From DATLMR01 sp035634255 (GTDB lineage: Bacteria; Acidobacteriota; Blastocatellia; UBA7656), in assembly GCA_035634255.1 (NCBI GenBank), contig DASQDI010000043.1, positions 45,399-109,398 of the forward strand: a DNA stretch of 64,000 nt, read 5' to 3'. Position numbers and translations under genes: made by a program. Below the pieces are notes generated by a model that worked only from the letters and a program-made list of their open reading frames with translations, did not search any database and was not told the DNA's origin. This document shows positions 8,341 through 16,407 of the stretch, piece by piece (the stretch's first letter is position 1; every line of letters starts with the position of its first letter).

Positions 8341-8874
8341 TCAGAGGCCGCTGTGGCGCTGGGCGATCTTGGCGAGCGCCACCGTGAGCGCGACGCCGCC
8401 CAGAGTTTTGATCAGGGTCGGGTGCTCCGCGTAGAAATTGCTGAACGTGTCGATGATCGACGGGTCCTTCTGCTCGGCCCGCGCCGCGATCTGCTCCACC
8501 TCCTCGGGCGACACCTGCTCCGCCTGCTCGGGCGTTAGCTCGGTCTGCCCGCTGCCGAGCATCGACGCCAGGCCCGCCGAGCCGCCGCGAGAGAGGAACT
8601 GCGCCACGAGCGAGGGGCCGAGCGTCGCGATGAGCGAGTTGAGAATGTTCGCGCGCTGCGAGCCGTTCGACTGCCCGAAGAGCTGCCCCGCCATCTGCCC
8701 GAAGGCCGGGGTCTCGTTCGAGCGGAAGGCCGCCGACAGGGCTTCGGCTATCGTACCCTGCGGCGCGGCCTGAACAAAGTTATCGAAATCGTCGTCGACC
8801 GACTGCGGAGCCCTTTGAGCGCTCGCTCCGGAATATTGCTGCAATATCCCTCCAAGCTGATTTAACCAGTCCAT
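8341..8874 (-). CDS. Small helical protein, function unknown (DUF937-like)
   Basis: 177 residues from the ATG at 8874, which has GGAGGTAG about 8 bases upstream; a longer open frame would run into the preceding gene. There is no signal peptide. The sequence is Ala/Gln/Ser-rich and mostly helical: MDWLNQLGGILQQYSG, then AFGQMAGQLFGQSNG and LASMLGSGQTELTPEQ. A C-terminal hydrophobic segment (about 155-170, LIKTLGGVALTVALAKI) could touch the membrane. The pattern recalls DUF937/YidB-type proteins, but the match is loose. It follows the BON-LysM gene by about 150 bases on the same strand and may be co-transcribed with it. Confidence 0.7.
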   Translation of the reverse strand: MDWLNQLGGILQQYSGASAQRAPQSVDDDFDNFVQAAPQGTIAEALSAAFRSNETPAFGQMAGQLFGQSNGSQRANILNSLIATLGPSLVAQFLSRGGSAGLASMLGSGQTELTPEQAEQVSPEEVEQIAARAEQKDPSIIDTFSNFYAEHPTLIKTLGGVALTVALAKIAQRHSGL

Positions 8875-9025
8875 TGTGTCTCTACCTCCGGCATGCCACG
8901 GGGCATGGGTTTGAAGGAGTGGCGAGCGGGCGAACCGGCCCGCCTGCCGCTCGCGAATCAAGGCGAGCGGCGCGGGCGCCTCCGGCGATTGAGGACGCCC
9001 GCGCCCCCGGTATCGCTCAAATATA

Positions 9026-9547
9026 TTAAGCGTCGTCATCCGGCGGAATGACCAGTTGCTGGCCCACCTGAATGCGATTGGGGTCCTGGAGCTTGTCACG
9101 GTTCGCATAGAAGATGCGCATGTACTCGTTCGAGTCCCCGTAAAATTGTTTGCTGAGCTTGGAGAGGGTGTCCCCGCTCTGGACGGTGTAAGTCTGCCCG
9201 CCCGAAGGCTGGCTGGCCCCGGCCCCCTGCCCGACGTTCCCGCCGGCCGAAGCCGTCTGCGCCTGGCTCTGGTTCACTTTGAGGTCGAGGATAATGTCGT
9301 CGAGGTTGGGATTGACCAGCTTGACCTGATCCCAGATCTTATTCACTACGTCCGGCGAAGGCGCCGTGCCTCTGACCAGAAGCTTGTCGTCTTCAACGTG
9401 CAGGTTCTGAAACTGGATGTGCTGCTGGTCGGCCACAGTCAGCACGGTCCGGTACTTCTCTTTTAACTCATCGAAACGTGCCTGAGCGTTCGGCTGCTGC
9501 TCAGCCTTGGACGCGCCACGCCCAAACATCTTGTCGAATAGTCCCAT
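9026..9547 (-). CDS. BON and LysM domain protein, Kbp (YgaU)-like
   Basis: 173 residues. After a short lead (MGLFDKMFGRG) there is a BON domain (about 25-95, with LHVEDDKLLVRGTAPS and ILDLKVN). A Gly/Ser/Gln linker follows, then a C-terminal LysM domain (about 118-167, TYTVQSGDTLSKLSKQFYGD to VGQQLVIP). This order and size match the E. coli Kbp (YgaU) family, cytoplasmic proteins that bind potassium through the BON domain; no signal peptide is visible here, which agrees. Potassium binding is inferred from the family. It reads away from the NAD(P)H-hydrate dehydratase gene across a 303-base gap. Confidence 0.85.
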   Translation of the reverse strand: MGLFDKMFGRGASKAEQQPNAQARFDELKEKYRTVLTVADQQHIQFQNLHVEDDKLLVRGTAPSPDVVNKIWDQVKLVNPNLDDIILDLKVNQSQAQTASAGGNVGQGAGASQPSGGQTYTVQSGDTLSKLSKQFYGDSNEYMRIFYANRDKLQDPNRIQVGQQLVIPPDDDA

Positions 9548-9850
9548 TTGCTTTCCGCCTTTCTATCTTGAGATTCACCTATGCCTCCGGGCGCGGCTTC
9601 GCGCCGGAGACACGATGCCTGTTACTAAGGCAATGATCGGGCCGCCGGGCGGCGAATGGCCTTCATATCGCGCGCGCCTGTTTTTCTCAATTTTATTAAG
9701 GATTTAATGACTCCTCCTCCGCCGGTATGGCACCGGCGGCCGCGCGCGCGGATTCTGAAATCATACAGGGGCGCAGGAACCGTACAGAAAAACTTGCAGA
9801 CTGTCGGGCGAGCCTTGCCTGCGCGGCTCGGTAGATGGTTTAAAGATAAG
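9548..9850. other. Divergent intergenic region with two hairpins
   Basis: 303 bases with no credible gene. A GC hairpin of the form CTCCGG...CCGGAG lies near 9581-9606 and a perfect 8-bp stem, CCGCCGGT/ACCGGCGG, at 9719-9739. Promoters for both flanking genes should lie here, but I cannot identify convincing boxes. Confidence 0.4.
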
Positions 9851-10759
9851 ATGAAATCGAAATCGGGTGCGTTGATATTGACCGACCGGGTCATGCGGGG
9901 CTGGCCGTTGCCTCAGCCAATGAAAGGGGGCGATAAGGAAGAGCGCGGGCGCGTTCTGATCGTGGGGGGCGCGCCGGAAATGCCGGGCGCGGCCGTCCTC
10001 GCGGCCACCGCCGCCCTCCGCGCCGGCGCGGGCAAGCTCAGAATCGCGACCTGCCGCAGCATCGCCCCCTTCGTCGCCATCGCCGTCCCCGAAGCGCGCG
10101 TCTTCGCCGTGCCCGAGACGCGGCGCGGAGGCATCGGGCTTTCCGCCGCGAGCGAGATCGCAAAGCGAGCGGGCGAAGTCAACGCCGTCCTGATAGGCCC
10201 CGGCCTTGTCGATAAGGGCGCGGTCGATAAGCTGATGGGCGGGCTCATCCCGCGCGTGAAGGGTCCGGTCGTCGTGCTCGACGCCGGGGCGCTCTCTTTC
10301 CTCGGGCGGCAGCCCGAAAGCCTGCGCGGTCTGGGAGGCAGAGCGATACTCACCCCGCACGCGGGCGAGATGGCCGACCTTCTCGGGGTAGAAAAAGAGG
10401 AGGTCGAGCGCGACCCGCCGGCCTTCGCGCAGAGGGCCGCGAAGCTCTTTCGCGCGGTCGTCGTCCTCAAGGGGGCGGAGACATACACCTCCACTCCCGA
10501 AGGCGCGGCCTACCTCAACAGGTCGGGCAACGTGGGGCTCGCGACATCCGGCTCGGGCGATACTCTATCAGGGATAATCGCGGGGCTCGCGGCTCGCGGG
10601 GCCGAGCCCGAGCAGGCCGCCGCGTGGGCGACTTACCTGCACGGGCGCGCGGGCGACCGGCTCGCGAAGAAGGTCGGACCGCTCGGCTTTCTCGCGCGCG
10701 AGCTGCTCGTAGAAATCCCGGCCCTGATGTTTGAAATCGGGCGCGCGAAGAAAGAATGA
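9851..10759 (+). CDS. nnrD: ADP/ATP-dependent NAD(P)H-hydrate dehydratase
   Basis: 302 residues from the ATG at 9851; the frame is open further upstream but that part is Pro/Arg-rich and unlike the family. The enzyme dehydrates the S epimer of damaged, hydrated NAD(P)H using ADP or ATP. Family features: RGRVLIVGGAPEMPGAAVLA (nucleotide-binding start), VVLDAGAL, LTPHAGEMADLLG and the GSGDTLSGIIAGL loop, a variant of the usual GTGDVLSG. It has only the C-terminal ribokinase-like kinase domain. The YjeF N-terminal epimerase domain, often fused, is absent and would have to be encoded elsewhere. Confidence 0.88.
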   Translation: MKSKSGALILTDRVMRGWPLPQPMKGGDKEERGRVLIVGGAPEMPGAAVLAATAALRAGAGKLRIATCRSIAPFVAIAVPEARVFAVPETRRGGIGLSAASEIAKRAGEVNAVLIGPGLVDKGAVDKLMGGLIPRVKGPVVVLDAGALSFLGRQPESLRGLGGRAILTPHAGEMADLLGVEKEEVERDPPAFAQRAAKLFRAVVVLKGAETYTSTPEGAAYLNRSGNVGLATSGSGDTLSGIIAGLAARGAEPEQAAAWATYLHGRAGDRLAKKVGPLGFLARELLVEIPALMFEIGRAKKE

Positions 10760-10883
10760 CCCGAAAAAAGTTTCCCGGCGGGGTGAATCCTTGCGAATTC
10801 CGGGGCGAGCTTTCATCATCCCGGAGCGACGGTGTATAGTTTGGCGAACCTTTGGTTCCCCACAAAACACAGAGGAGAGATTA

Positions 10884-12188
10884 ATGAGATCAGCCTTTGC
10901 TGTCACCTTTGCGTTACTGTGCGCCGCCGTCTGCCCGGCTCAGGAAAGGCCGCAGGCGTACACGGGCGCGCAGATCATCACCATCTCAGGCCCCGTAATA
11001 CCTGACGGAGTGCTCGTGGTGCATCGAGGGAAGATAGTCGCGGTCGGCCCCGCAGGCTCGACGCCCATCCCCTCGGACGCCCAGCGCCACGACGTTTCGG
11101 GCAAGGTCGTTATGCCGGGCCTCGTCGATTCTCACAGCCACATCGGGGGAGGGTCCGGCGGAGACTCCACCGCCGCGCTCCACCCGGACGTTCGGGTATT
11201 CGACTCCATCAACGCGCGCGACACGGGGTTCCAGAGGGCGCAGGCGGGCGGCATCACCACCGCCAACGTCATGCCGGGCTCGGGCCACCTGCTGAGCGGG
11301 CAGACGATTTACTTGAAGTATAAAGACGGGAAGACCATCGACGACATCGTCATCAAAGACGCGCGGGGGAATTACCTCGGCGGGCTGAAGATGGCCAACG
11401 GCACGAACTCGATCCGCACGACGGGGCCGTTCCCCGGCACGAGGTCGAAGTCGGCCGCGCTGGCCCGCGAGCTGTTCCTGAAGGCCCAGGACTACCGCGA
11501 GAAGGTGAGGCGCGCGGGCGGCGACCGCGAGAAGATGCCTCCGCGAGACCTCGCCCTTGAGACGCTCGTCGAAGTGCTCGACGGGAAGCGCACAGTCCAT
11601 TTCCACACGCACCGCCACAACGACATAATGACCGCCATCCGCATCGCGCAGGAGTTCGGCTTCCGGCCCGTGCTGCATCACGTCTCCGATGGGTGGATAG
11701 TCGCCGAAGAGATCGCGAAGGCGGGCTTCCCCGCTTCGATCATCATGATCGACAGCCCCGGCGGCAAGATCGAGGCCCTGGACGCCTCGTTCAAGACGGG
11801 CGCGGCGCTCGAGCGCGCGGGCGCTCTGGTGGGCTTCCACACCGACGACTATATCACCGATTCGCGCCTCTTTTTGCGCTCCGCCGGGCTCGCCGTGCGC
11901 GCGGGGATGTCGCGCGAGAAAGCACTCTACGGGGTCACTATGGCGAATGCCCGGATGCTCAACCTGCAGGACCGCATAGGCTCGCTCGAAAAGGGCAAGG
12001 ACGCGGACTTCATAATTCTTTCGGGGGACCCTCTGAGCGTCTACACGCACGTGCTCGAAACGCACATCGAGGGCGTGAAGGTTTTCGACCGCAGCAACCC
12101 GGAGGACCGCCTCTACGCGACGGGCGGTTATGGGGCGGCGAAGGATCAGGTCGTGCACCTTCACGGCGAAGAGGAGGACAACAGATGA
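10884..12188 (+). CDS. Secreted amidohydrolase (imidazolonepropionase-like)
   Basis: 434 residues from the ATG at 10884, with AGAGGAGA 8 bases upstream and a signal peptide at once (MRSAFAVTFALLCAAVCPAQ). A TATAGT element near 10833 may be its -10 box. Amidohydrolase-superfamily metal ligands are present: HSH (H84, H86) after the first strand, a histidine cluster HFHTHRH (239-245), HH (265-266) and HTDD with D321 or D322 as the catalytic aspartate. The ending DADFIILSGDPL is typical of this family, which hydrolyses amide, lactam or peptide bonds. The substrate is unknown. Its stop codon overlaps the start of the next, related gene (ATGA). Confidence 0.88.
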   Translation: MRSAFAVTFALLCAAVCPAQERPQAYTGAQIITISGPVIPDGVLVVHRGKIVAVGPAGSTPIPSDAQRHDVSGKVVMPGLVDSHSHIGGGSGGDSTAALHPDVRVFDSINARDTGFQRAQAGGITTANVMPGSGHLLSGQTIYLKYKDGKTIDDIVIKDARGNYLGGLKMANGTNSIRTTGPFPGTRSKSAALARELFLKAQDYREKVRRAGGDREKMPPRDLALETLVEVLDGKRTVHFHTHRHNDIMTAIRIAQEFGFRPVLHHVSDGWIVAEEIAKAGFPASIIMIDSPGGKIEALDASFKTGAALERAGALVGFHTDDYITDSRLFLRSAGLAVRAGMSREKALYGVTMANARMLNLQDRIGSLEKGKDADFIILSGDPLSVYTHVLETHIEGVKVFDRSNPEDRLYATGGYGAAKDQVVHLHGEEEDNR

Positions 12189-13414
12189 TGCGGGCAAGAA
12201 AATTTCTCGGGCTCACTCTCGCCCTGCTCGTCTCCTTCGCAGGAGTACGGCCCGCACTCGCGCAGGTCGCCGTGCGGGGCGAGACGGTCCACACGATGGC
12301 GGGAGCGCCCATCAAAGACGGGGTGGTCCTGATCCGCGGCGGTAAGATCGAGCGTGTGGGGCCGGCCTCACAGGTGCAGATTCCCTCGGGGTACAGGACC
12401 CTGACGGCGAAAGTCGTCACGCCGGGCCTCGTCGACGCGCATTCGGCGGTCGGACTATCCGGCTACCTCAACCAGCCGCACGATCAGGACCAGCTTGAGA
12501 CTTCCGCGCCGATGCAGCCGGAGCTTCGCGCGATTGACGCATACAACGCGAGCGAGAAGCTGGTCGAGCACCTTCGCGAGTACGGGGTGACCACCCTCCA
12601 CACGGGCCACGCGCCGGCCGCGCTCATCTCCGGCCAGACGATGATCGTTAAGACCCGCGGGAAGGAGGTCGAGAATGCCGTCATAGTCCCCACGGCGATG
12701 ATCTCCGCCACGCTCGGCAACGGCGGGCTCGGGCAGGGCGGCAGACCTCCCGGCACGCGCTCGAAAGCCGTCGCCATGCTCCGCGGCGAGCTGCTGAAGG
12801 CGAAAGACTACGGGGCCAGGTGGGCCGCGGCGGCCGAGGACAAAAAGCCCGCTCGCGACCTCCGCTCCGAAGCGCTCGCCCGCGTGACCCGGAAAGAGAT
12901 TCCGCTTCTGGTCACGGCGCACAGGGCGAACGACATCCTCACGGCCCTGCGCGTGGCGAAGGAGTTCGACATCAACATCATCCTCGACGGGGCCTCGGAA
13001 TCTTACCTGGTCGCGGACCAGATCAAAGCGGCTGGCGTCCCGGTCATCCTCCACGCGACGATGTTTCGCGCGACCGGGGAGGGCGAGAACCTGAGTATGG
13101 AGACCGCCGCGACCTTGCGAAAGGCGGGCATCCCCGTCGCGCTGCAGAGCGGGTTTGAAGGCTACGTGCCGAAGACCCGCGTGGTCCTGTTCGAAGCGGC
13201 CATAGCCGCGGCCAACGGGCTCTCGTTCGACGACGCGCTCGCGTCGATAACCATCGACGCCGCGCGCATACTCGGCATCAGCGGCCGCGTCGGCTCGCTC
13301 GAAGCTGGCAAAGACGCCGACGTGGTGCTCTTCGACGGGGACCCTTTCGAGTACACCTCTCACGTGACGGCGGTGATCATCGAAGGCGAGGTCGTCAGCC
13401 AGCAGGCGAGGTAG
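12185..13414 (+). CDS. Amidohydrolase paralogue with degenerate metal site
   Basis: 409 residues with a signal peptide (cleavage near PALAQ). It overlaps the previous gene by 4 bases and aligns with it along its length: same SGQT, PPGTRSK, ND-I-TA-R-AKEF and DADVVLFDGDP segments. The metal ligands are mostly gone. HSH has become HSA (residues 86-88), HTHRH has become TAHRA (244-248), the HH pair has become DG, and HTDD has become QSGF. It probably cannot bind the usual metal or hydrolyse as its partner does. Translational coupling and shared ancestry suggest a non-catalytic partner of a heteromeric enzyme; that is inference. Confidence 0.85.
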   Translation: MMRARKFLGLTLALLVSFAGVRPALAQVAVRGETVHTMAGAPIKDGVVLIRGGKIERVGPASQVQIPSGYRTLTAKVVTPGLVDAHSAVGLSGYLNQPHDQDQLETSAPMQPELRAIDAYNASEKLVEHLREYGVTTLHTGHAPAALISGQTMIVKTRGKEVENAVIVPTAMISATLGNGGLGQGGRPPGTRSKAVAMLRGELLKAKDYGARWAAAAEDKKPARDLRSEALARVTRKEIPLLVTAHRANDILTALRVAKEFDINIILDGASESYLVADQIKAAGVPVILHATMFRATGEGENLSMETAATLRKAGIPVALQSGFEGYVPKTRVVLFEAAIAAANGLSFDDALASITIDAARILGISGRVGSLEAGKDADVVLFDGDPFEYTSHVTAVIIEGEVVSQQAR

Positions 13415-13425
13415 CAGCCGGTTTC

Positions 13426-13453
13426 CGGGGCGCGACTCCCCGCCCGCGCCCCG
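13426..13453. terminator. Bidirectional hairpin between convergent genes
   Basis: CGGGGCGCG (13426-13434) pairs with CGCGCCCCG (13445-13453) around a 10-base loop. It fills the gap between the second amidohydrolase (plus) and the long Hsp70 (minus), so it can serve both. Confidence 0.6.
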
Positions 13454-13457
13454 AACT

Positions 13458-16319
13458 TTACCCGACAAGGCGCAGCCCTTCGGGCAGAGACTCCCCGAAG
13501 ATTCGGAGCGCGTCGGCCCGCGCGGGCGGGACATATTCCCTGAGGCTCTCTATCAGGTCTTTCGGCATGTTGCTGGATTCGAGCTTCTTGATGAGCGTCT
13601 CCCGAAGCTGATCGTTTACATCGCGCGCCGGGTCGTTCGTGCGGGCGCCGAGCTGCGCGAGCGCGGACGCGAGGTCGGGCGTCATCTCTTCGAGCTTCAG
13701 CAACGCCTTGGCCCATTCCGAAGCCGTCTCGGCGGGCACCACGCAGTTCAGGGGGCCGTAAAGCGGGATGCGCGCGCCGAGGCGGCCCAGGGACCAGAGG
13801 AAGCTCTTGTTGCCCGGATTCGCCTTTATCCTTTCGAGCAGCTCGCGGCCCAGCAGCACGCGGGCGTTCGACTGGAGGTGCTCAAGGCTCGCGAGCAGAC
13901 GCCAGCCCTCGCGCTCGACCTGAGTGTTCAGCCTCCCTGCCTGTTTCTTCCCGCCTATGCCGAGCATGGACATGTGCCTCTGGTAGATTTCCTGCTGCTG
14001 GCCCGGCTTGAGCCCCCCGGCCACGCGCCTCCACAGGATGAACCACTCGACCTGGCTCTGCACGTCCTTCGGGAAGACGAGTCCCGACATGTAGACCTTG
14101 CGCGCCTGAGTGATCCGCCAGTCATCGACCGGCGCGCCGAAGCCGGGCCGCAGGCAGAAGCCGAACAGGTTCAGCCACCGCGCCTCGTACCGCGCGCTCT
14201 TTTTCCGCCCGTCCGCAACGTCCGAGAGCACGTCGCACAGCTTGCGTATCACATCCATAGGCCATGCGTCCTTGCCGTAGCCGAGGGCCGCCTCGAGCCT
14301 GCCGACCAGCATCTCGGGCGTGACCTGCTCGCCCCCCGCGGCGTCGCGCGCGCCGCCGAAGACCGCCCGCGCCAGCCGCTCGGCCGCGGCCACCGCCTGC
14401 TCGGAGATGACGGTTCGCGGCCTCTCAAACTCGCTCTCTTCCTCCTCCGGCTCGTCGCTCTCGGCCGGGCCTTCGCCCCTGATTTGAAACTGCAAACGCC
14501 ACCTGTGGCCGGTCTTCAGGGAATTGCACCATAGCTCAAGCGTGCCCACTTCCGTGAAGGTGGCGGTGAGGTGCACGGCCAGCTCCGCGACGCGCGACTT
14601 CTTCCCGTATCGCAGGACCGTGATGAGCGGCGCGTGCTTGTGGGCCTCGGGCTCGTCGAGCTCGACTACCTCCCCGTGCGGGTCGTGCCGCGTGGTGGAG
14701 CTGTAGAGCGTGAAAGAGACGGGGCGGTTGGCGAGTACGGAGAACTCGCGGCCCGACAGGTCGAGCGTCGTCCCTTCTTCCACGCCGCGCGGCATCACGC
14801 ACACGGCCTTAATATTGCCGGCGCGGTCGCCGGTCTGCACCCCGACGTAATAGCCCCGCGCCGCGCCCCCGCTCACGCGGACGCCCCCGGCCCGCCGCAC
14901 CTGATTGTAATAAGCCGCGCCTATGGCGACGGCGTTCTCGGGCGCTTCATTGCTCAATATTTTAGGCTTCCACCGCTTGCCCTTCTCGCGGAACCAGTTC
15001 GCGATTGACTGCGCCACCCGCTCGCGCAACGCCTCCGGGGCGAAGAAGCCTCCGTTGAAGAGGATCGCGTCAGGGCGCGCGAGCGCGCCCGAGCCCCGAG
15101 CGTCCGGGGGGACCGGCTCGCCACCGTCCTCGTCCGCGCGGGCGCTTTTCACGAGGAATTCGGCCAGGTGTTTCGTTATCGCTGGCTCGCTCGCGTAAGG
15201 CAGGCCCAGCTCGCGCAGCCCGGCCCGCCTGTCGCGCGCGGGGAAATCGTTCAGATGCGTGAGCGGGAGGAAGCCTTCGAGGATGGTCTGCTCCACTTCC
15301 TCGCGCGTAAGCTCCGCGCTCACCGTGCCGCCGATGACCGAGCGGCCGCTGCCCAATATATTTATCCGCGCCGACTGAAGTGACGGGTCGGAGAGCAGCC
15401 TCTCTTTCGCCGAGCAGCACTGGCGCGCGAGCGCGTTGCGCTGGCGGATAGACAGCTTCGGGTTGCCGAGTTTCTCTTCGACGCGCCGGGATAAAGAGAG
15501 GTCGACGTTATCGCCCCCGAGCAGAAGGTGGTCGCCTATGGCCGTGCGCTCGAAGCGGACTTCCCCTTCGACGACGCGCACGCGGATGAGGCTGAAGTCG
15601 GTCGTGCCCCCGCCCACGTCGCAGATGAGGACGAGGTAGCCGTCCCTCAGGTGGCGCTTCAGCGAGCGGCGGTGCGCCGCGATCCATGCGTAGAAGGCGG
15701 CGAGCGGCTCTTCGAGCAGGGTGAGCCTCTCTATCCCCGCGGCCCGCGCCGCCTCGACCGTCAGCTCGCGCGCCTCTTCGTCGAACGAGGCGGGGACGGT
15801 CAGGACTATCTCCTGTTGCTCGAAGCGCGAATCGTCGGACGCGAACACGTGATTCCATGCGTCGCGGATGTGGGCCAGGTAACTCGCCGAGGCCTCGACC
15901 GGCGAGCACGAATGCTCGGGCTGCTCGGCCGCCCACGGCAGTATTCTGGCCGTGCGGTCCACCGCCCCGTGCGACAGCCATGACTTGGCGGACGCGACCT
16001 GCCTGCCCGGAACGAGCGCGCCCTGCTCGCGCGCGAAGACCCCGACGGCGGTCCGGGGTCTGTCATTCCACGGCAGGGAGAATGCGCCGGCCGCCTCGTT
16101 TTCGGCGGGAAAGTAGAGGAAAGAGGGCAGGGTCGGGAGGCTCGCCACTTCGCCCTCGGCGACCAGTTGCGGGACGTCGAAGGTGCGGATCGCGGGCGGG
16201 CCGGCGCGGTCCGGCTCCCGCGTGTCGACGTAGGCCACCGCCGAGTTGGTGGTCCCGAGGTCGATGCCGATGAGAAAACGGGAGGGGGTCAGTTGCTTAC
16301 CGCTCGGTTGAGATGACAT
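13458..16319 (-). CDS. Large Hsp70-family ATPase with long C-terminal extension
   Basis: 953 residues. The N-terminal half is an Hsp70 actin-like ATPase: FLIGIDLGTTNSAVAYVD (phosphate 1), ICDVGGGTTDFSLIRV (phosphate 2) and AILFNGGFFAPEALRERV (adenosine motif). After about residue 600 there is no DnaK-type substrate-binding domain or EEVD tail but roughly 350 helical residues, possibly the DUF3731-type extension. Hsp70-like ATPases of this kind are poorly studied. It follows a second Hsp70 by 88 bases and DUF2760 before that, so the three are probably one operon. Client binding would have to use the extension or the partner proteins. Confidence 0.87.
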   Translation of the reverse strand: MSSQPSGKQLTPSRFLIGIDLGTTNSAVAYVDTREPDRAGPPAIRTFDVPQLVAEGEVASLPTLPSFLYFPAENEAAGAFSLPWNDRPRTAVGVFAREQGALVPGRQVASAKSWLSHGAVDRTARILPWAAEQPEHSCSPVEASASYLAHIRDAWNHVFASDDSRFEQQEIVLTVPASFDEEARELTVEAARAAGIERLTLLEEPLAAFYAWIAAHRRSLKRHLRDGYLVLICDVGGGTTDFSLIRVRVVEGEVRFERTAIGDHLLLGGDNVDLSLSRRVEEKLGNPKLSIRQRNALARQCCSAKERLLSDPSLQSARINILGSGRSVIGGTVSAELTREEVEQTILEGFLPLTHLNDFPARDRRAGLRELGLPYASEPAITKHLAEFLVKSARADEDGGEPVPPDARGSGALARPDAILFNGGFFAPEALRERVAQSIANWFREKGKRWKPKILSNEAPENAVAIGAAYYNQVRRAGGVRVSGGAARGYYVGVQTGDRAGNIKAVCVMPRGVEEGTTLDLSGREFSVLANRPVSFTLYSSTTRHDPHGEVVELDEPEAHKHAPLITVLRYGKKSRVAELAVHLTATFTEVGTLELWCNSLKTGHRWRLQFQIRGEGPAESDEPEEEESEFERPRTVISEQAVAAAERLARAVFGGARDAAGGEQVTPEMLVGRLEAALGYGKDAWPMDVIRKLCDVLSDVADGRKKSARYEARWLNLFGFCLRPGFGAPVDDWRITQARKVYMSGLVFPKDVQSQVEWFILWRRVAGGLKPGQQQEIYQRHMSMLGIGGKKQAGRLNTQVEREGWRLLASLEHLQSNARVLLGRELLERIKANPGNKSFLWSLGRLGARIPLYGPLNCVVPAETASEWAKALLKLEEMTPDLASALAQLGARTNDPARDVNDQLRETLIKKLESSNMPKDLIESLREYVPPARADALRIFGESLPEGLRLVG

Positions 16320-16331
16320 TTATGCTGCTCG

Positions 16332-16362
16332 TTGATGATGAGAGACTCTCTTTATCGAATCC
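16332..16362. repeat. Dispersed intergenic repeat, core copy (R3)
   Basis: A 31-base stretch starting TTGATGATGAGAGACTC matches the core of the repeats at 22234-22264 (26 of 31 identical) and 47287-47317. It lies between the two Hsp70 genes. The GC-rich arms of the other copies are mostly missing, though CCCGGCCCCTACC follows at about 16399. Confidence 0.5.
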
Positions 16363-16407
16363 GCCTGAATCGGCGTCGACCCGAAGTGAGGTTGGCGGCC
16401 CCGGCCC

